From NCBI GenBank assembly GCA_945643635.1, contig CALZFC010000018.1:4887001-4951000 (forward strand): DNA of 64,000 nt, written 5' to 3'. Position numbers and translations under genes: made by a program. The notes under the pieces were generated by a model. It saw nothing but the letters and a program-made list of their open reading frames with translations. It was not told where the DNA came from and did no database searches. The stretch's first letter is position 1; each line of letters starts with the position of its first letter. Origin of the DNA: Allodiplogaster sudhausi (Eukaryota > Nematoda > Chromadorea > Rhabditida > Diplogasteridae). Shown here in pieces: positions 1 to 13,837 of the stretch.

Positions 1-339
1 TCTGAAAGGAAGGAAGATGTGAACATTGATAATATTCAAATCGAATTGTCTTCAGGTCAATTTTGAATTACCGCACTTTTTCTTGAATAGAAAGAAGAAT
101 ATTTTGGATTTTGCACGTTGATGGGACGCAGAAGTTAGGAATTTTCAGATAATAACTGCTGGGTTTACAATCTATTGTAGTTCTCGTTTGGCGTTTTTTC
201 CACGTGTATCTGTTATTCTTACAGGGAGTTCGATATAAAACTGCGTTCTACACTGATGTCCATTCTTTCTCTTGAGCGTGACCCCGAGATGGCTAACATG
301 AAGTAATCGTAACTTCCTTTTTGCTCAAAACTACCGTAC

Positions 340-2078
340 CCGATTGGTTTCAGTAACGAGTGGTGCGATCCTTTGCGCAATCTCTTCAGCGCGCTCCGCC
401 GACTGCATGCCGGGCGCGGAAGTTGGATCGACGAGGTTGAGAACGAAGATTGTGCCGGATTCGAGGGTCTGAGTAAGTGAACGAAGATGACTGTATATCC
501 CCTGATTACCGTATTTTCTGAATTTCTTAGTTATATTAATGGAAAGACTCGAATATCTTAAGGGCTTCTGTTGATCTCTGTTTCAACGCGCTTTGTCTTT
601 CTCTAGTGCTTATAAGGAGAGGGTGAAGCGGAGGAAATTAAGAAAGGAGAGAAAGAAAGAAAGAAAGAAAGAAAGAGAAAGAAAGAAAAAGAGAGAAAGA
701 AAAAAGAAAATGAATGCCCAACCTCGAAGAGCTTGAGCAGTGTGCGATGGACGTTGCCAACGACGACGTCCGTGTTGTTCTCGCCTGCGAAGTAGTCGGT
801 GATGCCGGCCGATTGGACTATCACGATGGTATCTGGAGAGAGAGAGAGAGTAAGAAAGAGAGTAAGAGAGAGAGACGAGAGAGCGAGAGAGATAAAGCAC
901 GCGAAGTGATAGAGAGAGAACGTGACTGAAAGAGAGTGAACAAAGAGAGAGAGACAGCGAGAACGGGATATGGAAAGAGAAGGAGAGAATAACAATAAAG
1001 ACATAGACAGAGTGAAGTAACTAGTGATAAGGGTGAGAAAAGAGATGGGAATTCTTAAACGACGACGGAACTGAAAGGCCATTTCTGTAACGCCTTCAGG
1101 TTTTTAATATCATTTATATGTGTTTTTTTTTTAAATATCAGACCTGCCGGCAGAACTTGCGCGTCGAGAGAGAACTTCTCGGTTTGCCAGCGCACGCCTG
1201 ACCAGTTGCCAAAGTAGAAGTTGTCGTCGCCACTCTTCGCGCCGCTGTACGCGTAGTTCAGGTACTGGAGAGAAACATTCATTCACCAAAAACTCACGTT
1301 TGAATTCGCGCCTTTGTGCGTGATGCAAGGCGCGAGAGAGCATGTGATTTAGAGAGACGCCGAAAACAAAGAAAATTCAAATACATATGAACATACATTT
1401 TGGTTGTTTCTCGCTCTAAATAGGATTTTAATTGATAAAAATAGTGTCATTGATTGCGAGTGATTTAGGAGAGATTATGTGCATGCAGATCAAAAAGGAG
1501 GTGAAAGATAAAAGAGGAAAAATGAAACCTTTTGGCAAGAGAGCATCCGCTGTAAGTACTCGGGCCAGACGGGGCCGTTGCTGCAAAGGTTTGTTTAAGT
1601 TTCAAACAAAAAGAGGACAGCGAAATTTTCGACTTGAGTTCTCGTCAAAGTTGGAAAAGTCGCTACTCAAACAAGCAGCCCTGAGATGGATGGATGAGGC
1701 TCCACGGAGAATGCGAAAAAACGAGACAACGTCAAAAATGCGCATTGCTGTTACACTGTTTTTAGAGCGTAAATCATAAAATCAATCAATAATTTTATTT
1801 TGGAAATAATCAATAATTGTTGATCGGCAAATCATTCAATAAAGAAATAAACTTGCCTATTTCGCATGAAGCCATGCGGCGCTTCGGCATCCGCCTCGAT
1901 GCCGTCGTCCGAGAGAGAGTCACCGAAGATGACGAGGAGAGAACAAGCGACGTCGTGAGGCTAGAGAGAGAGAGAGAGGGGGGAGAGAGATTGAGGAGAG
2001 AGAGAGAGGAGTGAAAGAAATAGGATAGCGATAAAGATGCTGCAAATGAGAGAGCCAGTGAGAGACAGAGGCAGAGAC

Positions 2079-2118
<40 letters not shown>

Positions 2119-2275
2119 TAGAGTGTGATAGTTGAAGGAGATAGAAGAGTGAGAGATTGATGAAAAGAGAGAGAGACAGAGAGAGTGGGAGAAAAAAATG
2201 TTGCACCTTATGAATGACACCAGCTAATGCAACATGTACGAGTCCGAGAATCAGCGGCCAAAACATCGCAACCAT
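340..2275 (-). CDS. GDSL-type lipase/acylhydrolase-like gene (3' end unresolved)
   Basis: Probable secreted SGNH/GDSL hydrolase. Exons read on the minus strand are 2275-2207, 1960-1857, 1580-1529, 1264-1144, 832-723 and 468-340, all in phase. Exon 1 encodes a signal peptide (MVAMFWPLILGLVHVALA). Exon 2 carries block I with the catalytic Ser, VIFGDSLSDDG. Exon 3 gives SNGPVWPEYL, a typical GDSL lipase segment, and exon 4 gives NYAYSGAKSGD. The block III region reads QSAGITDYF, so the usual GxND Asn appears to be Thr. Intron 2 begins with GC rather than GT. About 195 residues are recovered, while the family is usually near 300. After 340 the frame either stops at 331 or splices to an exon I cannot place. 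The block V DxxH catalytic dyad is not visible, so an intact enzyme is not proven. GA arrays fill introns 1 and 5. Confidence 0.8.
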
Positions 2276-4115
2276 ATTTCACTTCTTTTCGGCGCGGGAC
2301 CGACAAGCGTTCAAATCTATCCTTCGCTTCGTCTGCCAGCACTTAGTATCTAATAGTAAGCAAGAGATTTTGTTGTGAACTTTTAAGGTGGTGAACGAGA
2401 GAGGACGGCGTAGAGAAGTGAATAGATCATTTAATTTGTATTGTTAAATTTTAGAAAGTCAATCCGGAAGATATATTTGTTGATTAAAAAAACAGATACA
2501 GCATGAAGAATTTATAAACGTATCACAACGTTAGGAAGCTAAATCTTTAGAATGTGGCTAGGAATGTGGAAATGTGGATTGTGAAGGGGGTTGAGAGGGG
2601 ATGACAGGAGCCAGATTGCAGCATGAGTGAGTCGCTGGTCATATAGCGGGACCATTTGTTTCGGGCTCGGACTCGCAGCATTGGGCCGATTCTGTAGCGC
2701 GGCTGAGCAAACAAGATGACCAGCCGAGGAAAGAAGGGAGAAAGCAAGAGAGAGAGAGAGAGAAGGAAGGTGAGAGAGAGAGAAGGATGGCGGGAGAGAT
2801 AGGCTGAGAGAAATAAAGAAGAGAGTTGAAGAGAGAGAGAATAGAAAAAAGAAATAGAGATAAATAGTAATGAGAGAGGGAGAGATAGGAGAGATAAGGT
2901 GGAAGAGCGTAGTGAGTAGTAGTGAGTTAGAGGGAGGCAGCGGTGAGAGATGACAGAAAGTGAAAGAGAGTGTGTGATAAAGAAAGAGAAAGAGGGAAGA
3001 GAGAAGCAGACAAAACGCGATATTGTGAAACGTTTCATGAGCTAGAAGCCAGTCGATAGGCGAGATTCGGACTAGTGGAAAAAATGAAGAGAGCTGTTGT
3101 CTGTGGGATTCCTTTGTTCCGGAGCGATATTTGAATTATCACATTCCAGTGTTCAAATGTTTAGGAGAGAGTGAGAGAAGAAGAGAGTGGCAGACAGTTA
3201 GACAGGGAGTGAGAGAGCAAGGCCGAGAGAGATAGAGTGAGAAAGAGAGAGAAGGACACAGAAAAGTTACACCTTGTCTGTGTCAATCTGACTTGCGTAG
3301 AGTATAGCGGATCCCTAAATTAGCCACATGTTGTTTCAGGAGTCAACCAAGAGCCTTTCTTCCCGAGCGTAGTAAAAACGAAACTCGACTAAATTCATTG
3401 CGCCACTCGATAAGGATAAATGAGGGCCCCGCCTGTAGCTTTCCTTGATGCACAGTGTAAGATATTATGTATGGTCTGACATTAACCCCTAAACACTATG
3501 ACGAGATTATGAAGTGAAATGGATTTGAAAAAAAATTCCTTGTTAATAAAGGTAAGGAAAAAGTTCCGTAAACAACGTAAACATCCCAAGAAAATTTGGG
3601 ACACTTCTCAATGTCATTCGATATACTACTGGTCTGCCCTCTTTTTACGCAACATCGATATATTACGCTGATTACCTATGCCAAACAAGACCTAATTCAA
3701 TGGTTAAAACGGAACACTGGACTGTTATATTTCACTACTTTAAGTCTGGATGTGCGGCGCACTCCTTGCCACAAGCTCGCAAAATCTCGAGCACGCACAA
3801 TTATTCTGCGCTTTCGTTATTCTGCTTCGCTTTCTTTTTCCTTTCCAAAGGTGCTCTTTTCGCATATTAGTCATGATAGGTCTTCAATGTAGATGTTGCG
3901 GCTTGGGGTTGGAAAGATGATCTCTCCATCGCTTCGTTTGGCCGCGCAGTCAAGTGCCTTAACCTCGTGCCATGCCTGCCGGGTACATCGAGGGCCCACT
4001 CGAGTTGGGGGAGGCTGGTGGCGTTCGGTTTCCTGTGCTGATTCTGAGGCGCTAAGCCACCTAGCGGCAGAAGCCATTTGGGCCCGTTGGCAGGCTCCTA
4101 AGAGCGTATCATCCA
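2276..4115. other. Intergenic, GA-microsatellite rich
   Basis: This is the gap between the divergently transcribed GDSL gene and the first GPCR. It holds interrupted GA arrays around 2745-3010 and 3165-3260. At 3890-4115 a GC-richer stretch is open on both strands. I see no splice-flanked exon or recognisable domain; it may carry promoter or 5' UTR sequence. Confidence 0.6.
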
Positions 4116-4533
4116 ATGCCTCCGGTAGATGACATCCAAAGTTTGCTCGAGAACTCTACGAACCTTACGAGTGGCAACTTCTCCACGAGGCACAGTCATC
4201 AGGTATGCAATACAATAGTCTCCATCGCTGCCGCTTTCTCAAACAAAAAAATTCTATCCACTAAAAGCTTCATGACGGGAGAATGTTTTCGTCCTTCTCA
4301 CTCTCTCTCTCTTCTCTCTCTCTTCCCTCCCCCTCTCTCTCTTCTCGCTCTCTTCCCTCCCTCTCTCTAAAATTGCAGGAGGTCTTCTCGGTGCCTGAGC
4401 AGGTGGCATGTCTTGCGGTTGGCACAGTCGGAACAGTGCTATGCGCAGGATTGCTTGCCGTGTTCGCGGCGACACCCGAGATTCGCGAGGGCCAAAAGGT
4501 TCGTCTCTCTCTATCTTATTTCTTCTTCCTCTC

Positions 4534-4576
<43 letters not shown>

Positions 4577-4856
4577 CCAGCTCATCTTTTCTCTGGCCTT
4601 GGCCGACTTTATCAACTGTCTCTCTGTCACGTTGACGGCTGCGCGACTACTCGGCGTGCTCGTTTTGGAGAATGATGGCAATGCAGAGATCACAACGCAG
4701 ACATCGTGGACATGCGAACTGCAGCCGTCGGTGCCTCTGCGACTCGCGGGTTGGTAGAGAATGTGAAAGAGAGAGAGAGAGATAGAGAGAGAGTGAAAGA
4801 GAGAGAGAGAGAGAGTGAGTGAAAGAGAGAGAGAGAGAGTGAAAGAGAGAGAGAGT

Positions 4857-4895
<39 letters not shown>

Positions 4896-6389
4896 GGAGG
4901 CTACACGGGACAATTATTTGGTAAAAGCAAAAGCAACAGAGAAAATCCGATAGAGGATATAGTAATAGTTTTGTCTCCTATCTCAGTCTCTCCACGGCTC
5001 TCTCTCTCTAGCCCTTTCTCGCTGCTTCGCCCTCTCACATTCTTCACTTTATCTCTCTCTTTCTCGACGCTATCACTCTCTTTCTCGTCTCTCTCTCACT
5101 TTCTCTCCCTTTCTTTCCTCTCTCTCTCTTCAGGCGACATCTCTCCCGACATGCTGCAAGTGCTGGTGTCGATGGAGCACCTTGCGTTCGTGCTGCTCGC
5201 CGCCTGCCGCTGCAAGCGTCTTCTCCCGTCGTGCGTCTCGAGCTGGTCAGTGGAGAGGGAGTGTAGATTTGGAATTGGAAAAAGAAGACTGTTTCAGGAT
5301 TACGAAATTGGATAATAAGACTATTTCAGGCCTAAAGGATCAGTTCACTGAATATTTAACATAAGATTTTATAAACGTGGATCTGTTCGCAACTGTCTTC
5401 AACGCACTTCTAATAAGTTGTCACCATTTTTGTCTACTTGTTACAAAGTTAATAGCACGCAAAATATGGATTTGCTCTTTCTGTTAGCCACCCTCCGCTC
5501 TCCGCCAAATATTTGAGGGCGCATTTGTATGAATGAATATACTTGCATTTTACTCCTCCTCACAATGTTGATTAAAGCATATTTATTCTCAGTTGACCTA
5601 AGATAAATTTGAAACGAAATGACTGGAGTCTCACTTGCAGTGCCTCGTGGACGATCAGCTTCTGCTTGGCTGCCGTGCTCGCACTCGTTGCCGGCGGATT
5701 CGTTCTCGCGCATTCGAGGCGAGATGTCCAGGTGGAGCGACTTTAATGATTTAGTAATTAATTACACCAGAATAATCAACACCAACAATTACAATATTTA
5801 GTGATAGCCTTGGCAATCTTGACAAAGAAAAGTGAATCAGAAAGAAATGCATACATATGTATATACATACATATATTGATTTTTAAAGGAAGAAGTTTGC
5901 AAAAAAATAAAATCCAAATCAAAGAATAATTATGAGAAAGAGTTGTGGATGTTTAATTCCTTTTTTACTGTAATTTTTTCGTGGCTTGCTGCTAGAGATT
6001 GTGATTTGTGACTGAATATTTATCATTTGACAAGTGTATGATGTCAAACAAAAAGAGGTTGATAGTGGCTGAATGAAAGCGTCTAGCCAAGACACTAGCT
6101 GAGGTCTCTGAGGCGTGCTACCCAGAGGAGGTGTTCGGCGATGGCTATGCCGACGCGCTCATCGCCATGAACATTGGATTCTGCGCTGCGGCGGCCGCGC
6201 TCAACTCGGCCGCAGCAATCGGCGCGCGATTTTGGCTGGCGCCAGAGCAGAGGTGAGAGAGCGAGAGAAAGAGAAAAAAGGCTGCCGAGAGAGAACGATA
6301 GGAAGAGAGAGAGAGAGAAAGAGAGGACGTAAGAGAGAGAGAGAGACAGGAAGGAAACTAGGGAGAAACAGTTCGCAAGACAAGGAGAA

Positions 6390-6422
<33 letters not shown>

Positions 6423-7180
6423 CAGAGAAAGAGAGAGTGAGAGAAAAAGACAAAAGTCAACTAGAAGGAATAAGATATGCATCTTAGAAGTAATAAAAGT
6501 ATCTTCCAAATTCCAGGTCCTCTCAGCGTTCCCATCGCCTGGCCGGCCACCTCGTCATCTCCGTCATGTCCGTCCTTCTTGATGGAGTACCCGACGCACT
6601 CTTCCTTGTAACCGGCCATGGCACGATGGTATCGATCGATACTTTCATTTTTTTAATATATACACCAAATTTACTATTATCATCATACATGTAGTTACAA
6701 ATGTATGTATGTTCCTCAAGGTTACTTACAATGTTTTGATAATTAATAATAATGCGCTTATGACTACATATCTTGAGTAGTTCGGTTATACATACTTCCT
6801 GCACAAGATGGTGTTTATGTTTTAAAATTTAAATGTCTCGTTTTCCATGGTAAATTTCAGCTTCATCAAGTCATCGGCTCTGCGTTGCCGCTGGCGTCCG
6901 CGCTAGACTCTGCGTCGAGTCTGTTCATCTATCTCGCACTGCAGCCTGATCAGCGGCGGCAGATCGGAGCGACTCTTGAAAAAGGTTATAGATATTTTGT
7001 GCTCCGAATATTTGTTGTTGTTGTTTTTTTTTAAATAAAATATATTTTTCCCTAGTATAACTGATTCTAACTCTAACTAAAGAAGAAAAGCATTTTTAAA
7101 TTAATCTTTTTTGTATCTCCTGCTATCTTTCAGCATTCGGTCCACTTCGAGGTTGCTGGCGGCGTGCCAAAGGTCGATGA
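4116..7180 (+). CDS. Seven-transmembrane chemoreceptor-like GPCR (Srsx-like), copy 1
   Basis: Predicted plasma-membrane receptor of about 336 residues. Exons are 4116-4202, 4379-4498, 4581-4749, 5134-5245, 5641-5731, about 6104-6252, 6517-6628, 6861-6984 and 7134-7180 (TGA); all phases agree. The N terminus has N-glycosylation sequons (NST, NLT, NFS). TM2 includes LIFSLALADFINCLS and a Cys precedes TM3 (TWTCELQ region reads TSWTCEL). TM3 ends MEHLAFVLLA where the paralogs have ERxxA. TM7 reads SLFIYLALQPDQRR. Six later exons share intron positions and phases with the two other receptors here, and exon 5 has the same length (91 nt). It is the most diverged of the three. The exon 6 acceptor (TAGCTGAG) is weak and could lie a few codons downstream. 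Srsx is my best family guess from the TM3 and TM7 patterns; ligand unknown. Confidence 0.82.
4761..5133. repeat. GA array followed by CT array inside GPCR intron 3
   Basis: Intron 3 of the first GPCR starts with a GA-rich array (about 4764-4892) and ends with a CT-rich array (about 4990-5130) that runs directly into the acceptor TCTTCAG. The two arrays are complementary and could pair in the pre-mRNA. Confidence 0.85.
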
Positions 7181-9767
7181 CGTCATCGCCGTCATCGAGC
7201 TCGCCACCCGGTCCGCCGCCTCTCACCGCGCTCTCACTGCTGACGCCGCCGGCGCGAGGGGACGCCGCGCCACGACCAGGGAATATCTTCACTTTCTGAG
7301 TTGTGGATTTTTGCATATTTTTTTGTTTACTCAATGCATCCTTATGTTCTAAACTGTGAAAATTTCGATTTAGGCGATTTTTGCTTGTGTCAATTCAACT
7401 GCAACTATAAATATGATTGCCCCCCTGCCAAATGATATAATTAGCCTGACAATTTTGTTTCCATTCCGTTTTAATATTCTGCTCCATGTGACTCGAAGAC
7501 GGCTTCAAGACGCCGAGAGAGAAAAATTCATAGAACAAGTAGTGCACAAATGAAGGCACAAATGATGCAGGAGAAGAAAGTGAATTCGATATATGTAGCT
7601 TTAGTCGACCTTTTGGCGTGTCCTTGAAGAGCCACTTTCGCTTGCTGCACCCATTACTAACATACAATATGTCATTCCTAAAGCGTGCAAATTTGTGCTT
7701 TTGGTAGAGGAATATCGCTCTCAATCCAATATACATATTAATTTATAGGAAAAAGTTAATCTCTTTTATCTCTCATCGAGCATGGGTAGCCACTAGACTT
7801 CTAATATAGGGTAAGTTCAAGAATTAGGGTTGAAATCTTTAATCACTGGTGTTATTTTTCTATTGCATGCGCCGGACTAACGATAGCGAGAGTGTTTATT
7901 CTATACATAATAAGCAATGTCCTGATAAACAATTCAATGGCAAGAACAGCTTGTGCAGTGAGTGTCAACTTATTAATAGGCAAATACATAAGGAGTATCA
8001 TCTAAAAGTTTGAACGAAATTTTGAATCCCATGTGGGTGTAACTATCGAAGTATGGAAACAACGAGGTCCTTTTGCTTGTTTTCTTTCATTGAGAAAGGA
8101 AATGCTAGTTGTAAAAGAAAAAAATTGCATGAAATAATTCTCACAGACTCCTTCTATATTTGCATTTCATTTTTTTACTGACGCAAATAAATTTGCTGTT
8201 GAATGATCAGCGAGTATTTTAATGAGAGTAGCGTAATGATTTCAGCTTATGTCAAGGTGAACTTGTCAAGAAAAAAAAATTCTGTTCGTTTACAACCAAA
8301 TCGCATATACTTTTTTATTCGGCTGCTGAGTTTTCATTATACCTCAAACAAATTTCCAACTGGGTCTAGAATGAATACATATTCTCTACGTGAAGCCGAG
8401 TATGTACAGTTTCTCTTTTTCTGTTTACTCCTTTTGTATCCCATATTCAGGTATCATCAAATACAACTTCAGCATAAGGTATGAAGTGTTTGTTCCCTTT
8501 TCTACAGTTGCAGTTTCCAATGTTTATGACTACTGTGGAGTTTAGCATTTTTCCGCTGTTATTTAGAGCTCTCTCAGATGATATATTTCATTTCTTGTTC
8601 ATTTTCCCGAAGGATAACCATTCATCATCTTCTTTTCAATAAAGACCGTGAGATGACAGGACATGCAACATTTTTCCATGCCTGTTGGCGTGAGATGAGA
8701 TCGAGCAGAATGTTGGACGAAGCGATATAAAAGCGGAGAGATGTAGAGTAGAGAGCGAGAGAAAAGAGAGTCAAGGCAGACAGAGGAGGTGAGATGTGAG
8801 GAAAAGGGAAATGAGCGTGAGAGTGGAACGGAATGAGAGAAAATAGGAAGGAAGACGGGTGGGCAATAGACAGAGAAAAAGACAGGAAGAAGTAGAGAGG
8901 GAGAAAGAGAGAAAGAGGGAGAGAGAAAGAGAGGAAGAGAGAGAGAAAAAGAGAGGGAGAAAGAGAGTTTCCTGAAATAGCGAAAGCGGATGTGCACCAG
9001 ATGGCCTCAACTTTGCAAAGCGACACGGAAAGTGCGACGATTAATGTCTCGGGCTTCGAAATTTCAGGAAAAAAAGGCATCCCGGACATTATTTTGCGTT
9101 CTATGATGAATTCATGAGAAAACAAAAAGAGAAGGCCCGAAAATACTGACAGAAAAACGAATAAGATTGAGTTGACAAAGATAGTAAGTGTTGGTAAAAG
9201 TATTAATATAAGGCTAAATCTCACTACAACTAACAATAAGTAAGAGATATTCGACCCCCAAAAAATTCCAAGAGATGAGAAAGAAGGAAATGGTGAGAGA
9301 GAGAGTGACGAGTAAACAAAATAGCAAGTAGCAAGAATGGCGTAATTGATTCAATTTGCAATCTAAAGAAGCATCGAACGCTTAATGATGCGGCCGTTTC
9401 CTGCCGCGGTCGTTTTGAACGAACACTTTTTCTCTCTCTCCCTTCCTTTATCTGGGAAATCTCCCTGCCTAGATTTATGTCCTTCTTTGTGCCAATTCTT
9501 TTCCAGGATTCTCTGCCTATTTAGTTTCTTTTTTTTTGTATGAAATGACACATTGAAAAATTAACTACAAATTATCAAGTCGACAGCGACCGTTTCCTAT
9601 ATTTTTTAATTCTGATTAAATTACCACGTGATCCGTCTCACCATCTGATACATACATACATATGTGGCCCTCCTTCTCTCGTGATCTATCTTTGCTCAAT
9701 GCAATCTGTTCGTCGCTGCTTGTTTTGTGCTCTTTTCTCTGCTCTTACTCCCCTCTCTCTCTATCTT

Positions 9768-9815
<48 letters not shown>

Positions 9816-9824
9816 CTTTCTCTC

Positions 9825-9865
<41 letters not shown>

Positions 9866-11359
9866 TTCTCGCTGTCTTCCCCATTTGTCCATGGCCACGT
9901 GACAGCTAAAGCGAAACGACGCTTCCTGATGGCTCCACAAAGTATCCCCGTATTTCGTGTGTGCCTCACGCCATTCCGCACAACAGCAGAATGCACCAGC
10001 TGATTGTGAAACGAGAAAAAGAGCCATTTCAAGGCAAGATTTCTTTTTCGCTTTTTATTATTTCGTTTTCTTCCGTTTCTTTCTGTGGATTCCATATTTT
10101 TCAGCCCCATATTTCGGCGTTCTGTAATTTTTTTTTCAACAAACCGCCACAAGTGCCTGTCTAGTATTTTCCGTAAAGCATGGAAGTAAACCAATATAAA
10201 ATCGGCTTCTGATCTTTCTTGAGCCTGAAATTCATCGTAAATAATGTTCACTCTTCGCATTCTTGGTAAAAAAAATTTTATTTATTCGTTTCTGCCCTTC
10301 AAGCGTGTGCATTTTTGGCTCTGTCGTTTATCCACTGTTTCCTTCATTCCAAACGATAAGTCGACTGTCGAAGGGAATGGATATGGGGAAAGAGAAAAAA
10401 GCCAAACAATGACTGCGCCAGAATAATGTCATTTTGTTGTCTGTTTTCTGATGGTGACAGAGCATAAAAGGAATCCTACATATGTTCCAATTTGATTCTT
10501 CTTGTATTCCCAGCCTTCTTTCCGCTGTTCAAAACTACTCACTCTCCCTCTCGCTCTGCCCCTTGTCTTTTCCTTCAATTTTTTTCTCTGAAAACAAACC
10601 ACAAATCCGTTGACATTCGTTCCGAGAATTCTGCGGTCGCCCGTGGAACGAGTTTTTAAAACCCGGATTCCAGGAGAATGCCCGGCTACGAAATTAATTG
10701 TATGAAAACGATAGAAAAGCAGGAATGGTTCCCTTGAGCTGATAAAATTATTTAAATAGATTCGAGTGAAGCTACTAATTTCCCAGGAATAATCTTGTAG
10801 ATATCTAGATAGCAAAAGTTCGGCAAGCATAAATTTAACATTTGCACTTCATTTATTTGCTAGTTCAAAAAGAAATAATTGAAAAATTAAAGCATAGCTT
10901 CACTGTTCATCTTTCACTCTGCTGCATAGTGCTCTCGTAAAGCATCAAATAGCCATTTTCCACAATGTTTACATCTACGTTTCCGGCCAGACGAAAAAGA
11001 GCGCGTTTCAAAATAGGACGGCTTTTTCTTCTCTTGGCCGAAAAAGGGCCAGGCGCATTACGCAGCGCACTTATCATATATCATACTTTCCGAATGAAAT
11101 GAGCATGCGAGGCTGCTTCATACTTATGGAAAGACGAGGAATGGGAAAGAGAGAAGATGAGAAGATGAGAAGATGGATAGAGATAGGAGAAAGAATAGAG
11201 AGAGAGAAAGAGAGAAGACAGAGGCGATCGAGATAGAAAGAGAGAGAAAGAGAGAGAGAAAACAGAGCGAAAGGGATAGAAAGACAGGGCATAACTGTGT
11301 AAATAAGGAATGGCAGAGCAATTTGAGAAGAAGAAAAACGAGTGAGAAAGGAAGCGCTC

Positions 11360-11390
<31 letters not shown>

Positions 11391-13837
11391 GAGAGAAGGA
11401 GAGAGGGAGACAGAGAAAGAGAGAGAAAAGTAGTAAGAGAAGTAGAGTGGAGAGAGAGTATGTGGTTGCATAGTGGCCAAAGAACAAAGAAAAAGCTCAT
11501 CTAGAGCATTAGATTCGAAAGTGCCTGCCATTATAACTTCGAAGAGCGATGAAAAGGGCTCTCGGTTTACCCATAATGGAAATATAATTCTCTTGGCATT
11601 TATAAAGTTTGGTGTTCTCAAATGTCATCGTTCACTCTTTTCTGTTTGTTTGATCTACTTGTTCCGTTGTTCTCCCCAGCTCTAAATATACCACATATAC
11701 CGTATTCTAATTGTACCACTCGCGGTGGCAAAGATGAAACAATAAGCCGGGGGCTCTATTAGATGAATTACGGTAGAATCCCTCCCACTACTTTTATTCT
11801 TTTCTGCAGTAGAGACCGGCAATATATTTTCGCCAAATGTGTAAGGTCACGATGTCCTGGTGGGCGTTCACTCTTTCTCTGCTTCTTTTTTTGCCCCTTT
11901 CTCTCACTCTCTCTCCCCCTCTCTCCCCCTCCCTCTCTCTTCCACCCTCTCTCTCTCCCACCCTCTCTTCCTCTCTCTCTGCCTGCCTTTATCTCCCTCT
12001 CTCTCTCTCTCTCTCGCTCATTGTTCACAGAGGATGCGAGTGGAAGATAAAGAAAGTGAGTGCGCTGGAGAGGCAAAAGAAAAAGTAGAGAGCAGATTAC
12101 AATGGAAGAGGTGTGAGAAGTAGAGAGAGATAGAGAAAGAGAGAAAGAGAATGAAAGAGAGAGAGAGAGAAAGAGAGAGTGCAGGCCATCTATGTATGCA
12201 GCTACGCTTTCAATGTAAACGCTTCCATTCGTTCGAAACAACGGCAGCTTCTGTCTAATGGACCCTTCACGTGGGCCACTTTTGCACTTTTATTATATTA
12301 GAGAAACATTTATGCATGTACATGCATAGATATATAGGTACATGCGTACTTACATATGTATTCCGTTCCATTTTAACCGATGAGATATATGCAACGACAG
12401 GGGGATGGCCATTGTTTGGCTTGGCATACATTTGATTTTCGATGAGGATTTTGGTTCTCTGATCCATAAATCATTCTGAAAGAGAGCCGTGGCCCCTATA
12501 CACCCCTCTCTAGGCCCATGCAATGAAAAGAAGAGTCCGCCTCGGATGTCAGCTACAGCGACTCCTCTGTCGTCTGTCAGTGTCAACTGTATAATGAGAC
12601 GGATCAAATGGGGGAGAGAGCTTTTCCTCTAGTTCCTAACTCCCCTTCGGCCATAGGCCCACCCCGTGCTCCCCTTCTATGTGCGCGCCCTAGGCTATCT
12701 GCCATGGAAAATGGCGCAAAGTCACCACGCTCCGCTTACCATCCGACGAAATATCGGCTTTCCTTTCTTCTCGCTTCCGTCCCGTTGGCACGGTTTGCGT
12801 CTTCCATTGCGCGAACGCTGAATAAGGAAACAAAAGAAAGAAAGTGAGAGAGAGAAAAGAGAGAGAGAGAAGAGAGAGAAAGAGAGAAAAGAAGAAATGG
12901 AGAAAGAAAGAAAGAGGGATAAATAGAGAAGCGATAGAGAGGTAAAGACAGCGCGTATTATTGAAAAAGAAGGGCACAATGAGAAAAATAAAAGTAAATA
13001 GATTGCAATAGATAGAGAGAGAGAGAGTGTGTGTGTGTGGGACTTTAGGACGGGGGAAAGAAGAAAGAGTATGAGAAAATAGAGATTAGGAGTGAGTAGG
13101 AGATAGACCGGAAAGCAACGCAAAAAGAGAGAGAAGAAGAGAAAGAGAGAAACAAATAGAAGAAGAACGGAAGAGAAATTGGGTAAAATGAAAGCTGCAG
13201 AGATATAAAGCGCAGGAAAAAAATTTTACGCGAAAAATGGAGAAACAGGCAGAGTGAAAGGAATTGGGAGAAAGCGACATTATTTTCTATCGATTTTTCC
13301 ACCAATTTTAGTCATTAAAACCCGCTGTGAAATTCAATGCCCTTTCTTCTATAGTGTACGATTTTTCGTTTTTTTTTCTTCCTCTTCATCTTCTCTGTTT
13401 ATTCGCAGCTTCAATACAACCGTTTGCACTTTTCCTCGGAAGACACACAAAAAATATCCTGCCAGAGAGCCTTCTTTCTTGATGATGAGGCGACCACAGA
13501 ATATTGCATTTTGCTTGTGTGTTCTAGTGCTTCGGCCGCGTCTTTTTCGAGTATGCTTTTGTTGGTTTTTTCACGAGTAACCTACGTGTCTGCGGAAAGA
13601 TTGGAAATATTAAAAAAAATATTCTGACGCTGCTACTCGAAGCTCAATTTTCTTCAAATAGTATAATGCATCATTTCAAGTTGGGTTCGGCCGCGCAACA
13701 ATGTTTTTGTATTCTTTTGTACTGCTTCACCTTGGCAATATTTGTTAATTTATACGAGTATCACCTAGTGTTTTATTCTTTAAAAAACAGAAAAAAAACT
13801 TAAATTTCGGTTCTTGGCGGGAAAAGAAACAGGCCGA
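7181..13837. other. 6.6-kb intergenic region, microsatellites only
   Basis: No supported exon was found. The contents are GA arrays at about 8720-8970, a near-pure CT array at 9751-9870, GA arrays at 11140-11450, CT arrays at 11880-12020 and GA arrays at 12120-12180 and 12840-13030. Long open frames here are low-complexity serine/leucine or arginine/glutamate translations of these arrays. Around 11699-11775 lies a short degenerate element with ends resembling TACCGTATT and its complement, like the element at 30.1 kb. Confidence 0.6.

Noticed and set aside
603..1082. Long minus-strand frame as one protein
   Set aside because: Only 723-832 is a real exon (GDSL gene); the rest is GA/CT repeat translated as Ser/Leu/Phe.
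2547..3038. 163-residue minus-strand frame
   Set aside because: Mostly repeat-derived; a non-repeat part of about 50 codons at 2570-2720 has no recognisable domain or splice pattern.
3871..4132. Open frames on both strands upstream of GPCR copy 1
   Set aside because: No domain, no splice partners, and equally open on both strands; more likely promoter or UTR of higher GC.
10429..10830. 133-residue minus-strand frame
   Set aside because: Composition unlike the coding exons here, no domain, no paired splice sites.
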